Assembly (NCBI GenBank): GCA_033065855.1
Contig: JAVXUO010000138.1
Coordinates: 124,001-188,000 of the forward strand
Reading direction: 5' to 3'
DNA from: Escallonia rubra
Taxonomy: Eukaryota > Streptophyta > Magnoliopsida > Escalloniales > Escalloniaceae
DNA: 64,000 bases
Under the pieces are notes generated by a model. That model was not told the DNA's origin. It searched no databases and was given only the letters and a program-made list of their open reading frames with translations. Shown here one piece after another: positions 21,337 to 33,356 of the stretch; within the stretch, counting starts at the first letter, position 1, and each line of letters starts with the position of its first letter. The translations under genes and the position numbers were made by a program.

Positions 21337-22708
21337 TTGACAACATGAGCTATTCTGCCGCAAGCAACTCATCGTCTAACCTTATTGATTTGAGGAGGAG
21401 TCCTATCCCTCAATTTGTCAATCATTCATTTGAGGAAGGTCAGCTGAAGTTCTTTAATGTGACCTCCTTTTCACTTAGGTAAGTACCTCTAGAGTAGATT
21501 TTCATTGAACTACTTTTCTGAGATGGTTGGTTCATGCTTAGGGATTTCTTCTTGACTTATCATATAGATCCGACAAAAGTGCAATGATGTTACGAGTTTG
21601 GAAGTGAAGATGGAGACCATAAGCAAAAAGATACAGATGCGTCCACGGACTGAAGAATTTCCTGTATTTGTTTTACGGCGCCAACAGAAACCAAGGTGCC
21701 ACTGTGGTTGTATTAAACTGCACATATCGTCATTTTCGTGTAGTGATGCAAAGGAACACAACTATAAATCCTGATGACGTAGTTGATATTTTGCTGTATA
21801 AAGGATATACCTTGTAATCGGTACATTATGAATAAAATCAAGGGCATTTGTTTTCAAGTCGTTATAATGTATAGAGAAAGATCATTGACCAACTGATTCA
21901 TGTTAACCCACAGTTTATATATGATATGTCTTTGTCATTGGTACATTATATAGAGAGAGATGGGAATGTTACCTTCTGTGAACGATAATGTGGTATTTGC
22001 TTTCAGTCATCCTCTATGTAGAAACCCTTTTATTAGAGCAAACTAGCTTTTGCCTCAGGGTACCAGTCGGCGAGTCAAATGATCAGAACTAGCGTGGGTT
22101 TGGGCTTGGAAACCACAGGAAGCCTATGGTTGGACTATTCTTGCACAAGTAAAATTATGCCATTGATTGTCATTTGTCAACTTGTTGATCTGTAAACTTT
22201 ACTAAGCAAGTGTACTGGTAAGAACCCAGCTTGGGGCTCAAAAGTTTAGTGGCTCGACTTTAGCTACTTCAAGAAGTTATGAATTATGATCCCCCACTGT
22301 TGTTAAAATAACAGCAAGGGTGATATTTACCTCTAACTCATCTTTAGCGACAAAAGAGGTTCTATATTGGTCGTCACAAAACTTGAGCAACCCTATCTGG
22401 ACAGCACCAATCCCTTAACAGCATCCGATGGTGTGGTAGATCAGACCTTTTATAACTTCAAATACTTAAAAGTGAGGACAAAAAGATAAGAGACAAGTTG
22501 TGTCTCCTTACATCAGTGCAAAACTAATGTAATGTGGGAAGAATCAATCAATCTATTCTGTTGTTTACAAGACCCTCTTACAAAAATGCTGTGTGACCTG
22601 TATATAATCAACTGTACAACGTAAATCTTACTGTCTGTATCCCTCCCCACCTTACCTTTCTTTTTCCTATTAAATCTAGTAGAATAAATAAGACCCTAGA
22701 GGGGAATA
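21337..22708. other. 3' regions between CRP1 and the carboxypeptidase
   Basis: The two genes are tail to tail. An aataaa at 21831-21836 is a plausible poly(A) signal for CRP1, about 500 bases past its stop. The rest is AT-rich with no gene seen; the last few hundred bases should include the carboxypeptidase 3' UTR. Confidence 0.6.
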
Positions 22709-25700
22709 TTAGAGGGACAAAGTAGAAACAATTGGCCTGCTACTCTTTGAGATTCTAGAACAAAACATGAACATTAAAAGGACCGACGATAGTAAGAAGA
22801 GCCTAAAATAAGTTCTGATCTCCTGCATTCCAAGCTCAAGCATCTCCATCTTCTTCCCGTATCTACTACTCCTCTCCATAAGGTATCCATTCAAATAGTC
22901 ATCTGTAGATACCAACTTGTCCAACTTGGATAAGGAGGCCTTCGGATGAAGCTCATCTAACTGGTGTGCACCCATGTTGAACATCGAGATGAATGCAGCA
23001 GACCAAGAGTTGAGAACTCTCTGAAAGCCAAAAGAAACAAGAAAACTTTAGTCAACAAATAAGGAGTTTATCATCGGCCCTTCCAGCTGGGACAGGTTTT
23101 TCAGGTGAAATCACTTCCCCCCATCCCCCCAAAAAAGGGAAAAAGGAAAAAAATCCAAAAGAGATGCTAAGCTGGATAAAATGATCTAAAGAATGAAGCA
23201 TTATCGTCAACATGATGTAACATACATTGAAATTGGTTACATCAATGGGGTTGAACATTTTGAAGCAGTCTTTCGAGGAAGCTGTTCCATCTCCATAAAT
23301 CTGCGAGTAGACACACGTCACAACAGTTTTTTGTAAAATGTTTACAAAAAAGAGAATGATTCACAAACCTCAAATGTGAAAGCCATGGGCACCCCGACAA
23401 TGTCAAACATGTAATCTGTCGCTGTCCCATGTGCCAGATACCTGCAATATAAGAACACTGCCGATGTTATCAATAAGCTCTCTGCAAGTGTTATATGCCA
23501 GCTGTGACCACAAAATTTGCAACTCTCTACATCCTAATTTGTCAGCTAAGGATCCTAATATATGCTTCTCCACGACGTTACCTACCCTGGATGCCATAGG
23601 TGACTGCCAATAGGGTGTCCTGTCAAGGATGACTAATAAGTCCTAATCAATGTGTATTCCCTCCGCTGCCCATTTCAAGATGTCAAATTGTATTGCTTTA
23701 TTAACTGAAGTAAGCAAGGAAGTGGATCCAAAAAATTAACCACCGCTCTCTAGTGCTGAATGAATTTTGCAACCATTAGCTTAGTTGCAATAACCTCCAA
23801 ATTAGTTCCCTCATTTTCCTTTGTTTCGTGCTCTATGCTATTTCTTTCATATTCCTCAACCCCCCCCCCAACAACAACAACAAAAAAAAGAAATTTTGAA
23901 AATTGCTCACATGGTATTGTAAAGCTTTTTTCCTACTCGAACTCTCAAAGTCATGTTATTATCAGTGTCTGGCACACTGTCCATGTCTGTAACATGCGCC
24001 AGAAAGCTCATCCACCACAACAGTTATATGCAAAAAACAATCATATCATAAGATAATAAAGACATCAGAAGATACAAACCCAACAGAGCCTCCACCCGAT
24101 CCAACCATGCAACGGTCTTCACAATGAAGATGGTTCAGCTCTTCAAGCATCGACCTCATTCTATGGGATAATATTCCATCTGGGGTTGTGTTTTTGTGAT
24201 CGTATGGCATAAATAGAGCCTAGATGAACAAGCCACAGTTGAGAACAATGTAAACAAGCAAGTAATGCAACAGATAACCTTATGATATCCGAAATGAATG
24301 TAAAAAGGACCCTTAGAGATCTAAAGAATAAGAGCCACATCTTTTGATCAATTTCCGCCCGATTATCAGTTCCCAAATTTCCTCATAGACACAAAATAGT
24401 TGGTTTTTTATTTATCAGCAAGTTCATTTGATGACAAGAAGGGAAAATCAAGTTCTCCTCAACGGAACAGAACATACCAAGCTCCTACCTAAGCATCCAA
24501 AACCCCAAAAGATAAGTAGGTAAATAGAGAGAAAGAAGAACTGAAAAATGCAAAGAATGAAAAGATGGAACCCTCTGACCTAGGTCTGACAAGTGCAAAT
24601 GTGCTCCAGTGAGAGGCATTGCAAATGACAACATCTTAGGTTATCCTTAAAACACTGTTAAATGCTTGAACTTGTTACATGACTTGCATGCAAAAAACAA
24701 ACAAGGAAAGAAAGGAAATCTGAAGTATGAAATATTGAAAAGGAGGGAAATGGAAGAGGAAGAGCTATGACTTACTTCCATTCCAGAATGCACATTAACC
24801 CATATATGTGGTCGGAATGAGAGTGAGAGTTTTCGCATTAATTGAGCCTCAGGTTCACTAAAAGGAGCAGTTCCAGGATTTTCTTCATATGGATCATAGT
24901 CCTGAATAAGCCAAGCGAAAAGGGGGGAAGTTTTAAAAGAAAGTCAAAAACTCTGAAGTCTGAACCTACAGCTCATAATGTGATTAAAAGAAAGCAAGCA
25001 AAGGGATCATAGCATTGGTGGTAGGTATAAAAATTGGTTCATAACCAACACCCCCCCCCCCCTCCCAGTTAAATAAAAGAACTAACCTGCTCTTTTTTAC
25101 CCCAGTCTACACTCCAGTTCCTATTGAGATCAACTCCTCTTCCTGAAAGAAAACACAGACATAAGCATTTGCACACCTTTCCAAGCACTTATGTGCCTAA
25201 TTCAAAGTCGCAAAGATGAACTTCAAGACCATTTCTTCTCTCACAAAGGTCTCCTGCTTCAACAAGTTTCCGGCCATTCATGTTTTCAACTGGTACCACC
25301 TGGCAGATAATATAAATTAGCCAATTCCAAATCTATATTACCTAAACAGGTAATGCCTCTTCCAAAACGATAGTTGCATAGAAGAACATCCCCACCCAAC
25401 CCAACCCCACCCCACCCACCCCCCACAGTAGGTTTCTGAACTACGCACTAGTTATAATTATGGTGCATTGATCGAAGTTAAATTAGCATAAAGGCATGTA
25501 AATGACCCCCTCATGACTCATGTAATGCACCATTATACGAGCACTTGGTAAATCGTTTGTCTCTTGTAGCAATAAACAATTGTAATCTATCTCAGCAATG
25601 AACATATTTCTTACATGCTAGCTGAAATAAAGTAAAAGCTTCGTTTCTAAAAGAAGATGAAACAGGCGAACTACTCCAATCCGTTTAAAGTTGGACGATG

Positions 25701-27653
25701 TTCAATAAGTGTATTACATGGATGTACGACAGATCAGGTGAAGGATATCATTGCTGGCAAATTCAAACAAATAGACACATATCCTATCCCGTATTCCATA
25801 TAAAACAAATAAATAATCCAGCAATTGCCTTTTTTCAGTACAATAGTACATAATGTCCAGAAATTGGCTAAAGGAGTTACCTTTATAACAAGCTCTTCAA
25901 ACGTACTGTTTAACAAAGCCTGATCCATTTTGGGTAAAAACTGCTCTTCACTTAAAATGGAGAGGATTCGGAATGCAAGCTCAGTCGTAATAAGCTCCCT
26001 CCCATGCTGTCCAAAACTCTGGAATACAAGTAATCATCTGTCAAAAACACCAGGAATTAACAATCTGAGATTTTCTAGCCACCTAAATAGCATGGAGAGA
26101 TGTCGCCAACGGAGTTCCTGCTATCTTTATCCAAGCTATAAGAATAACTCAAAAGTATAATTATTTCCCTCCCTTGCCTTCTTTCTTCAGTATATTTGGT
26201 TTCCCACCGAGAAAGTTGAAATAAAATGTTCTCTAAAAGTGTAGGGTCCATCTGGTTGCCCCTCAATTCCGAATCGTGTCATCTTCTTATATTTACGTAG
26301 ATTGTACTTCCACTTCGTATTCCAAATTGCAACTGAGCAATTGGGAATAATGGCAATCATCTCATAGATAAGATTAAATTATTGGAATCTCTCAATCAAG
26401 GAAAGCATCAAATGACCCAAGAAACACTACAGAAAAGTGGGTGGCTCCAGTTTGTTTTCTCCAATGCTTTGTTCAGCTATTCAAGACAGTGAATTTAAGA
26501 TCCATTACTGCTTATGAAGCGACAAAAGGTGAACAAGACAAATAAAGTTTGAGGGACAACCAAACAGGCCCAACTGCTTCCAACTGTTTCAAATGCAATG
26601 CGACAACGCAGGAGATAAACTTACAAGAAGGATGCGAAACTTTGACCTGTCATCAATCTCTTTCCTTTTCCTGCCATACGTAACTACAGTAATTTCTGCT
26701 GTATACCCCTTATTTCTACTTTTCACCATCTCCATCTGCACAACATGTGGCCTAATCAGAGATGAAATCAAACATTTCACCTGTGGAAAAGAAGATATAT
26801 AAATGAAACGCCACCCCCAACACCCACCGAGAGCTTGTCCGGATGACGGTCGACCAATGCTTCAATTTCTTCCATCAAAGCGCCACTGTATATAATCAAG
26901 GAAAAGTATATGATCATATAAAAAAAGAAAGAAGGGAACAGTTGAGTTAAGGTGGAAAATGCCTCAAGCAAATTAAATTAAATTTATATGTTTTTTCAAC
27001 AATTGTTTGCCATATACTACTACTGTGTCACAATATTTGTCGCCTTTGATGTTTTTGTAATTTTCTATGATAGAATTCCAGCATCTAAACGTCAAATTGA
27101 ACCCTATTCTATGGACACACAATAAAGTCAAAAGGGGAAAAAAATGCAACAAAGCTGGAGTGTCAAAGACACTACAAACAGGGAAACGGGTTTGAAATAT
27201 CAGTCTAGTGGAAGTTGATTTCCATTTCAGAGATCCCATATTATGGGAAATACCCACTGAAAATTTTAAACAAAAAAAGCTTATTCTCCTTCCATTATGT
27301 ATCTCAACAAAATTAAATGACTAAGCTCATCGATGAAATTAAATCATTCCAGTCAACATGGGCATAAATCTTACACCAAATTAAATGACTTGAACAAATT
27401 CACCCACCCTAATATACACATACATGGATATTAACACACGGGTAAATTTTATTAACGCACATAGAAGATATATACGTCAACCCAGGAGTAGATTCGGTAA
27501 AGAAAGTTACCTGGTATGGTAAAGATCGTGATTGATGGGGGCAAAAGAAGGTGGGGTGAGATTAGTGTCCCCATTTATGACTGAAAAACGAGCAAAGAGT
27601 ATTAATGAGCAGCATAGCCGCAGAAAGGAAAAGAAACAACGTCGTCGGGCCAT
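22709..27653 (-). CDS. M14 zinc carboxypeptidase, membrane-anchored
   Basis: Metallocarboxypeptidase of the M14 family, matching the Arabidopsis protein of At5g42320 from memory; it would remove C-terminal residues in the secretory system. Eleven exons on the minus strand: 27653-27511, 26885-26828, 26735-26625, 26018-25881, 25299-25230, 25142-25087, 24901-24776, 24219-24080, 23441-23369, 23300-23226, 23020-22709. They keep the frame and give 433 residues. An N-terminal signal peptide (CCSLILFARFSVING) is present. Zinc ligands are in HGRE (exon 4) and NVHSG (exon 7), the substrate-binding NRNW in exon 6, and the catalytic glutamate in FTFEIYG (exons 9-10). Near the C-terminus FLLSSVLLMFMFC is a likely membrane segment, so the enzyme would face the lumen or apoplast. 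The natural substrate is unknown to me. Confidence 0.9.
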
Positions 27654-28222
27654 CTGAAACTACGAATGCATATCAGAGATGGCAAACTGCTCTTTCATGG
27701 CGATTCATTTCAGTTTTCTAATCGAAGACTTTGGAGGATGATGTAACAAGGAGGAGGAAGTATTCGGTGGGCATCGGGTTCCAGGTCACATGCTGTTGTG
27801 GTCAGTTGGAGCCAATAGTACGGTGACAGCCAGGCAGAAGCCATTGATGACTTTTCTCGTTCTCCATTTGTCACTAAAAGAAAGTGTATAATTGAAGATG
27901 CATTTGAGCTTTGCAAGTGTGTTGTTTGTTGAGTGATACTTGAAATACTTTTAATGGCAAGTGAAGCTCAATGACTAAAAGTCGAATTCAAGTATTAGCT
28001 TTTTAAGATAATTTACGAGCTTCTAAGAGTTTTATTTAAAATGTAGAAAGTCAAAAAAAGAATGGTTTGATACTCTTATTTTTATTTCTCTAATCAGGAG
28101 ATTTGTGATCAGGAATCTTGCTGCATAAACATACAAATGGTTCAAGGGTGATGATTGGTGGATATATTATCGTCTCGGAAACAAATAGTCAAGCAATTTT
28201 TAACTTGTTCACCTTGAGGGTT
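27654..28222. other. Intergenic, carboxypeptidase promoter side
   Basis: Contains the promoter and 5' UTR of the carboxypeptidase (minus strand). Nothing else is recognised. The last 12 bases (28211-28222, accttgagggtt) are the left target-site duplication of the LINE that follows. Confidence 0.6.
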
Positions 28223-31200
28223 TTTTTTTTTTTTAATAAACGAGAGAATTGGATAGATAATAAAAGCGGTTACAGAGGTTGCCATTACATCGGCGCTAAA
28301 GTAGTCATGACACAAGATGTCACGAGGCATACAAAACAGATACAAAGGGAAAGCAACAAAAGATACAAGTGACACCAAACAAGAAGTTTTGCAAAAGTGA
28401 GGGAACACAAATATGATGTAGAGAGAGAGATCTCATTGCAGCATTGTCTCATGCACCCAGTCTTGATATACGGGGATACGGGCATGACACGCAAAAGCTG
28501 CTAAAGATCTGGCCTCTTTAAGATACAAATCTGTAGTCCTGTCAATGCTGCAGTAGTGAAGATCATTTATAATATAACAGGTGTCATATAGAATTGGTGT
28601 CACTTGAGCTGGGATATCTTCAGTGTCCGTCATCTGGCGGATTTGGAGGGTTTGCCAGGATGAGCTGCTTAAGCTTTTTCCTTCCTTGTTCATCTGCTTC
28701 ATCATTTACAGTAGTGGCACGCTTTTTCTCCATGTTTGAGCGGCTTTTCGGCATGTCTAGGGTAGCCACTGTGAGTGAGAGATCAACTAATGGGTCTTCC
28801 ATATGATCAGAATCGTCACTTGAGATTTCAAATTCAAGAGCAGTGAATATTTTCCCCTGGAAAAAACTGGATTGTTGTTGAGAGTTTCCTTTGAGAACTG
28901 CCTGCCAATAAGGATCACTAGCCATGAAATGCGGTGGGAGGGATTTGGGTGAGTAAGTAGAGTCAGGTGAGGTAGAGAGGTTTAGAATCAAGTCTTGATG
29001 GCTTCGTATAATGTTCTGAGACAAGGCTTGGGGTGACGGATCAAAAGGTGTGTGAGTGGGATGTTTGAGAGCTGGGTTCTGAGTGGTGTTGTGTAGCAGG
29101 TTGTCCGGGGGGGAAGTATGGGAGAGGGATGTTGCAAGTGGCGTGATTTGGTTGGAGTTGGGTTTGAGAGGGAATGGTGCTGTTTTTTCTGGCCAGGTGA
29201 GACTCCATGAGAGGCATGGTGGGGCTGGTATTTTCAGCCGAGAATAGCTGGGAAAAGGAAGAGGAATGTGAGGTTGGTTGGAATTGAGTTTGAGAGGGAA
29301 TGGTGCTGTTTTTTCCAGCCAGGTGAGGCTCCATGAGAGGCGTGGTGGGGTTGGTAATTTCGGCAGAAAGATGCTGGGTGGAGGACGAGGAAGGTGAGAA
29401 AGGATGGGGTTAGGCTTGGGAGTTGGGAATGGGCCATGAGGGAGGTTGATCATTTATAGTGGATATGGGCCAGGGATTTGTAAAAAGATGGTGATTTATA
29501 GGATGGGCTAGAAGTGAAAGCCCAAAGTCGGATAGCCCCAATATAAATTTTGCTAGATTAATTGGGGGGTTGGGGTGAGATGGTGGGCTAGCCCACGGTA
29601 TAAGAGCTTGGTCCTGATTTTCATTGTAAGGAGCAGTGAGGTCAAAGGCTATAGAGGAGCCCACATCGTGCTGAGAAGAGATGGGTAATGTCTGTGGATT
29701 TGCTGAAGATATTGTATGAGATATGGGATAGATTTGGGGGCAAGTGGTTGAGATCAGAGAAGATTCAGTTGGTGTATCAGCAATCATTGTGTTCATTTCA
29801 AAATCTGTGTCAGAGTGTTTGGTCGGCAAAATCATTGGAAATATCGCGTTATTTGACGTGGCCATTGGCGAACCTGGGCTTGGTTGCGGCAAGATGGTAC
29901 CGCCGGCGAGTTGATTATCAACATGCGCCAGTGAATCGCCGTCGACATCTTCTTCTGGTGAAATTTTTTCATTTTTCGGCTGCGGAATGTCGAAAAATTC
30001 CGGGGATGTTTCATTTGAGGTGAAGCTGGAAGTTTCAGATAGAACTAGGAGATTTGCACCAATGGGGTTGGACATAGCTGGGAATTGTCCAGGGTCTATT
30101 TCTTCATGGTATGGTGATGTGCCGTCATGAAGTTGAACATTCAGGTTCGGTAGAGTTTCAATGGCATCAATGGCATCAACTGGGGTATTGATATCAGCTG
30201 GGTTGTGGTCAAGTTCAGTTTGTGGAAGGTCCATCATCTCTTCATCAAAGTTAAAGGGGTTTCCAATAGGTTCGACATCATTGGGAACGAGGGAGGTGAG
30301 GGCAGTTGTGAAAGTTTCATCTTCACTAGAGTCCGTTGACGGTCCTGGGGAGAAAGCGTCATACATGTGGGTTAAAATAGGTCCTGGGCCGTGGTGTGAG
30401 ATAATGATACGTGAGGTGCGGTTCCAATCTGAGTTTGGGAAAGCTCGAAGGGTTCGGGCAAACATGGGATAGCCATCAAGAATGAAAGTTTCGTCCAGGT
30501 TTGGACCATGTTTGTGGGCGGTACGCCTTCCTAAGGATTCAACGACTTCAAGAAGAGAGGCAGTGCAGTGGGTGTTTTCATGGCCTATACGGCCGCAACG
30601 AAAACATGCCATAAAAATCCGTTCGTAAGTGCATCGAAGGATCTGGACTCCCATGTTGTCTAGGAGCTGAAGGAAGATGGCCGGTAGAAGAGGGGCATCA
30701 AGGAGCACCCGGGTTTTGATACGAAAATAGTCACAGTGGGTTGTTCGATTTTCCGACCAATCTATCTCAAGAAGAAGTCTAGCCGCTAGCCCTATTTTTT
30801 TGGCTAAAGAGTAGTGATAACAGTCACTCGGTATGTTAGATACCTACATCCACAGGTCCACTGTTTTGAATTTGATGGTGCGGTAGACAACATGGGGGAA
30901 CCATTCATGAAGGACTAAGAGGGCACCAAAGAAATTCCAGGGTCCGTTGACTAGCATCAAACGAGCATCCGAGATAACTGAGAAGTGGAAGAGAAACAGG
31001 TTGGGCACCTTAGTTACTTGCACTGGACCTTGAAGTGCCCAGCAAGAGTGTACTCGGTTTTGGATCTGGGCTTGGGAAAAGACACGAGAGTCTTGGAATT
31101 TTCCAAGAATGACAAATTCCTTGCCAATTCTTGCATTGCGTACCTGTTGCTCATTTAGGGGAAGTATGAAGGTGCGCATGTGTAAATTGATATCTTCATG

Positions 31201-31713
31201 CACGTTGCCATCTCGGAAGTAGGGGTCCTCCATGAGTAAGAGGGACAGGTGGTGAGGGGTACTTTGCTGAAAGATTAAAGTTGGGCAGAAACGTGATGGG
31301 GAGGGGGATGTTTCATTGACATAAAATGAAAGGGATAAAGTGGGTTGAACGTGGAAATGGACAGAGAGAGTTGGGGAAGGATGATAGAGAAAGCAGAAAG
31401 AATGTTGGGTTGGTGGGGATCACAGGGTTGTAAAAGAGGGAGATTCAGACCAGGTAAAGGTAACCAAAAGAGGAAACTATTACATGGAGGTTTGAGAGAG
31501 AATTTGGGACAACTGAGAATTTAATAGATGTAAGACATGATTTGAGCTGGTTGGTAGGAACACAATGGACTTGAAAAAGAGAGTTATAGTTCAAGGGGAA
31601 AGGGATTTAGAAGAGAGAGGGAAAAGATGGAGCTTCTGGGTTCAGGGGAATGGAGTTTAAGAAGAGAGAGAATAGAGGATTTCACTGCGCAGGCGACACA
31701 GCTTTTTTCATAT
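28223..31713 (-). mobile_element. Internally deleted L1-type LINE with ORF1
   Basis: Flanked by a 12-bp duplication, accttgagggtt (28211-28222 and 31714-31725). The left end is a T run, the poly(A) tail of a minus-strand element. ORF1 (about 31233 down to 28620) has the DUF4283 domain typical of plant LINE ORF1 and a CCHC zinc knuckle, CFRCGRIGHENTHC, near 30590; then a long low-complexity proline/serine region. One in-frame stop lies at 30841-30843 and one frame change near 29430. Directly after ORF1 only a short frame (28705-28433) remains, which could be the tail of an ORF2 ribonuclease-H domain. Endonuclease and reverse transcriptase are absent, so about 3 kb were lost inside. It is non-autonomous and broken. 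Confidence 0.88.
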
Positions 31714-31741
31714 ACCTTGAGGGTTCTTAACTTTCTCTTTT

Positions 31742-31885
31742 ATTAACATAAGATCTTGAAAAATGGCGGCCTTTATAGTTTTGGTGGGACGTGCTTTTCA
31801 AATCAATAGAATTATTAACATAGGATCTTGAAAAATGGCAACCTTTACGGTTGTGGTGGGACGAGTTTTTCAAATCAGTAGAATT
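31742..31885. repeat. 72-bp direct tandem repeat
   Basis: Two copies (31742-31813 and 31814-31885) share 'gatcttgaaaaatggc' and 'ggtgggacg' blocks and differ at about ten positions. Confidence 0.8.
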
Positions 31886-33306
31886 AGTCTCGTTACTTAT
31901 AAAAGGAAAAGAATGAAGGACATCCAAATTATTTTTGAAAAACAAAAAGGTGTATTTGTGCAAGTATGCAACATTTCTCACTTTAAAGTGTAATGGTGGA
32001 GCATAAACTTGTAGTTACTGTCGGTTGTTTCTCTGATTCTCTCTTACGACCATCAATTCACTTCCTTTCTCAAATATGTATAAGCACTTCTTTTATGGTT
32101 CCTAGAGGTCACTTAGGATCCCAAACACATCTTCTTCAAGTATCTATAACAATTCCCATATATGTAAACCTGTGCCAAATCCAAGCCCTTACGAACAATC
32201 ATTCCATGTATGTGAGTATATGAAAAAAAACGCACAAGACTCTATGCATTTTGTTTTCAATCAAATTTGATCTTTAAAAATGATGCTCGCGATTGATATG
32301 ACAAGACAAAGCAAGCATGAAACATGGGCTGGAGGCCAACACTAAGCACGAAACTTTATAGAACAACTAAAGATATGACCAATGTAAACATATATACCAT
32401 AAAAGTGAAGTGACGCTCTTTACACCGAATGAGATACATGCAAGGAGAAGGACAAATGAATCTGAGCGCTATCGTGCAGCTAAAAAACGTGAACGTGTTT
32501 TATGTTGGCCAAATCAAACCTCTCCGATACAATATCCGACCTTGGGTTTGGGATATTATGAGACTGTGTTTATAAGAAATCGCTTACAATCTTGGAAATA
32601 CAGGTTGACTAACCTTTTTTAGAGATGCAGAGTTCTGTAGGTGAGGCCATTGACTAAATCATTACAGATGGTATTAGAAGTCGACTTTCGAAAGTTCAGA
32701 CTAGGCTATCCACTTGGATTCCTGATGGTTGGGAGAAACAAAAGTAAGCACATGTATGGCGTGCATCAAAAGGATGGTATTGGAAGCGAGGGCAAGCCTA
32801 GATTCACATTAAGAGTATGATTAGGTCAAAGAAGGACGAGCTAGGTATACCTCGCATTGGCTAGAGAAGAAGAGTACGTGTTACTCGCGATTGACCCCGT
32901 GCAAGAACGCTAAGACATAAGGAGAGGAGATTGCGATATTGCACGTATAGAATAATATGAGATTGACCTTATAAAACTTTATTTATGATTTTAAGAATAC
33001 CTATTGACTGGCCCTTTTGAAAGAAACAACACTATGTGATGGAGCCGTGGAGTAGATCGTCACATCGAGCATATTGGTTAATGATAATCTAAGGGTTAGT
33101 TTTGGTGAAAAAGGATGATGGTTGTCTATTGATTTTAATTTTAACCTTTTATTTTTCATTTTTGTCTTCGTAGATGGTCACATGTCGTGCACATGACCAC
33201 TTAATGCCATGAAAGAAAGAACCAATACAACGTACGACGAGATAAACATTTTTATAAACCTTTGAGGACCAAAAGTGCAATTTACCCAGTATTTTTAATC
33301 GTCTTG

Positions 33307-33315
33307 TTAGGGTTT
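33307..33315 (-). promoter_or_regulatory. Telo-box in TSR1 promoter
   Basis: ttagggttt (aaaccctaa on the other strand) lies about 45 bases before the TSR1 start codon. Telo-boxes near the start are a known hallmark of plant ribosomal-protein and ribosome-biogenesis genes, which fits the product. Confidence 0.75.
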
Positions 33316-33356
33316 ATCAAGTACAGCAATCGGCGTTGCTTTGCCTGCAGCTGGCC

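Larger units (their letters stand above)
31714..33356. other. Intergenic between LINE and TSR1
   Basis: Starts with the right target-site duplication. 31742-31885 is a direct repeat (separate entry). A stretch at about 32660-32830 reads like decayed coding sequence (for example RLSKVQTRLSTWIPDGWEKQ) with several stops; I do not recognise it. The last ~100 bases are the TSR1 promoter. Confidence 0.5.
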
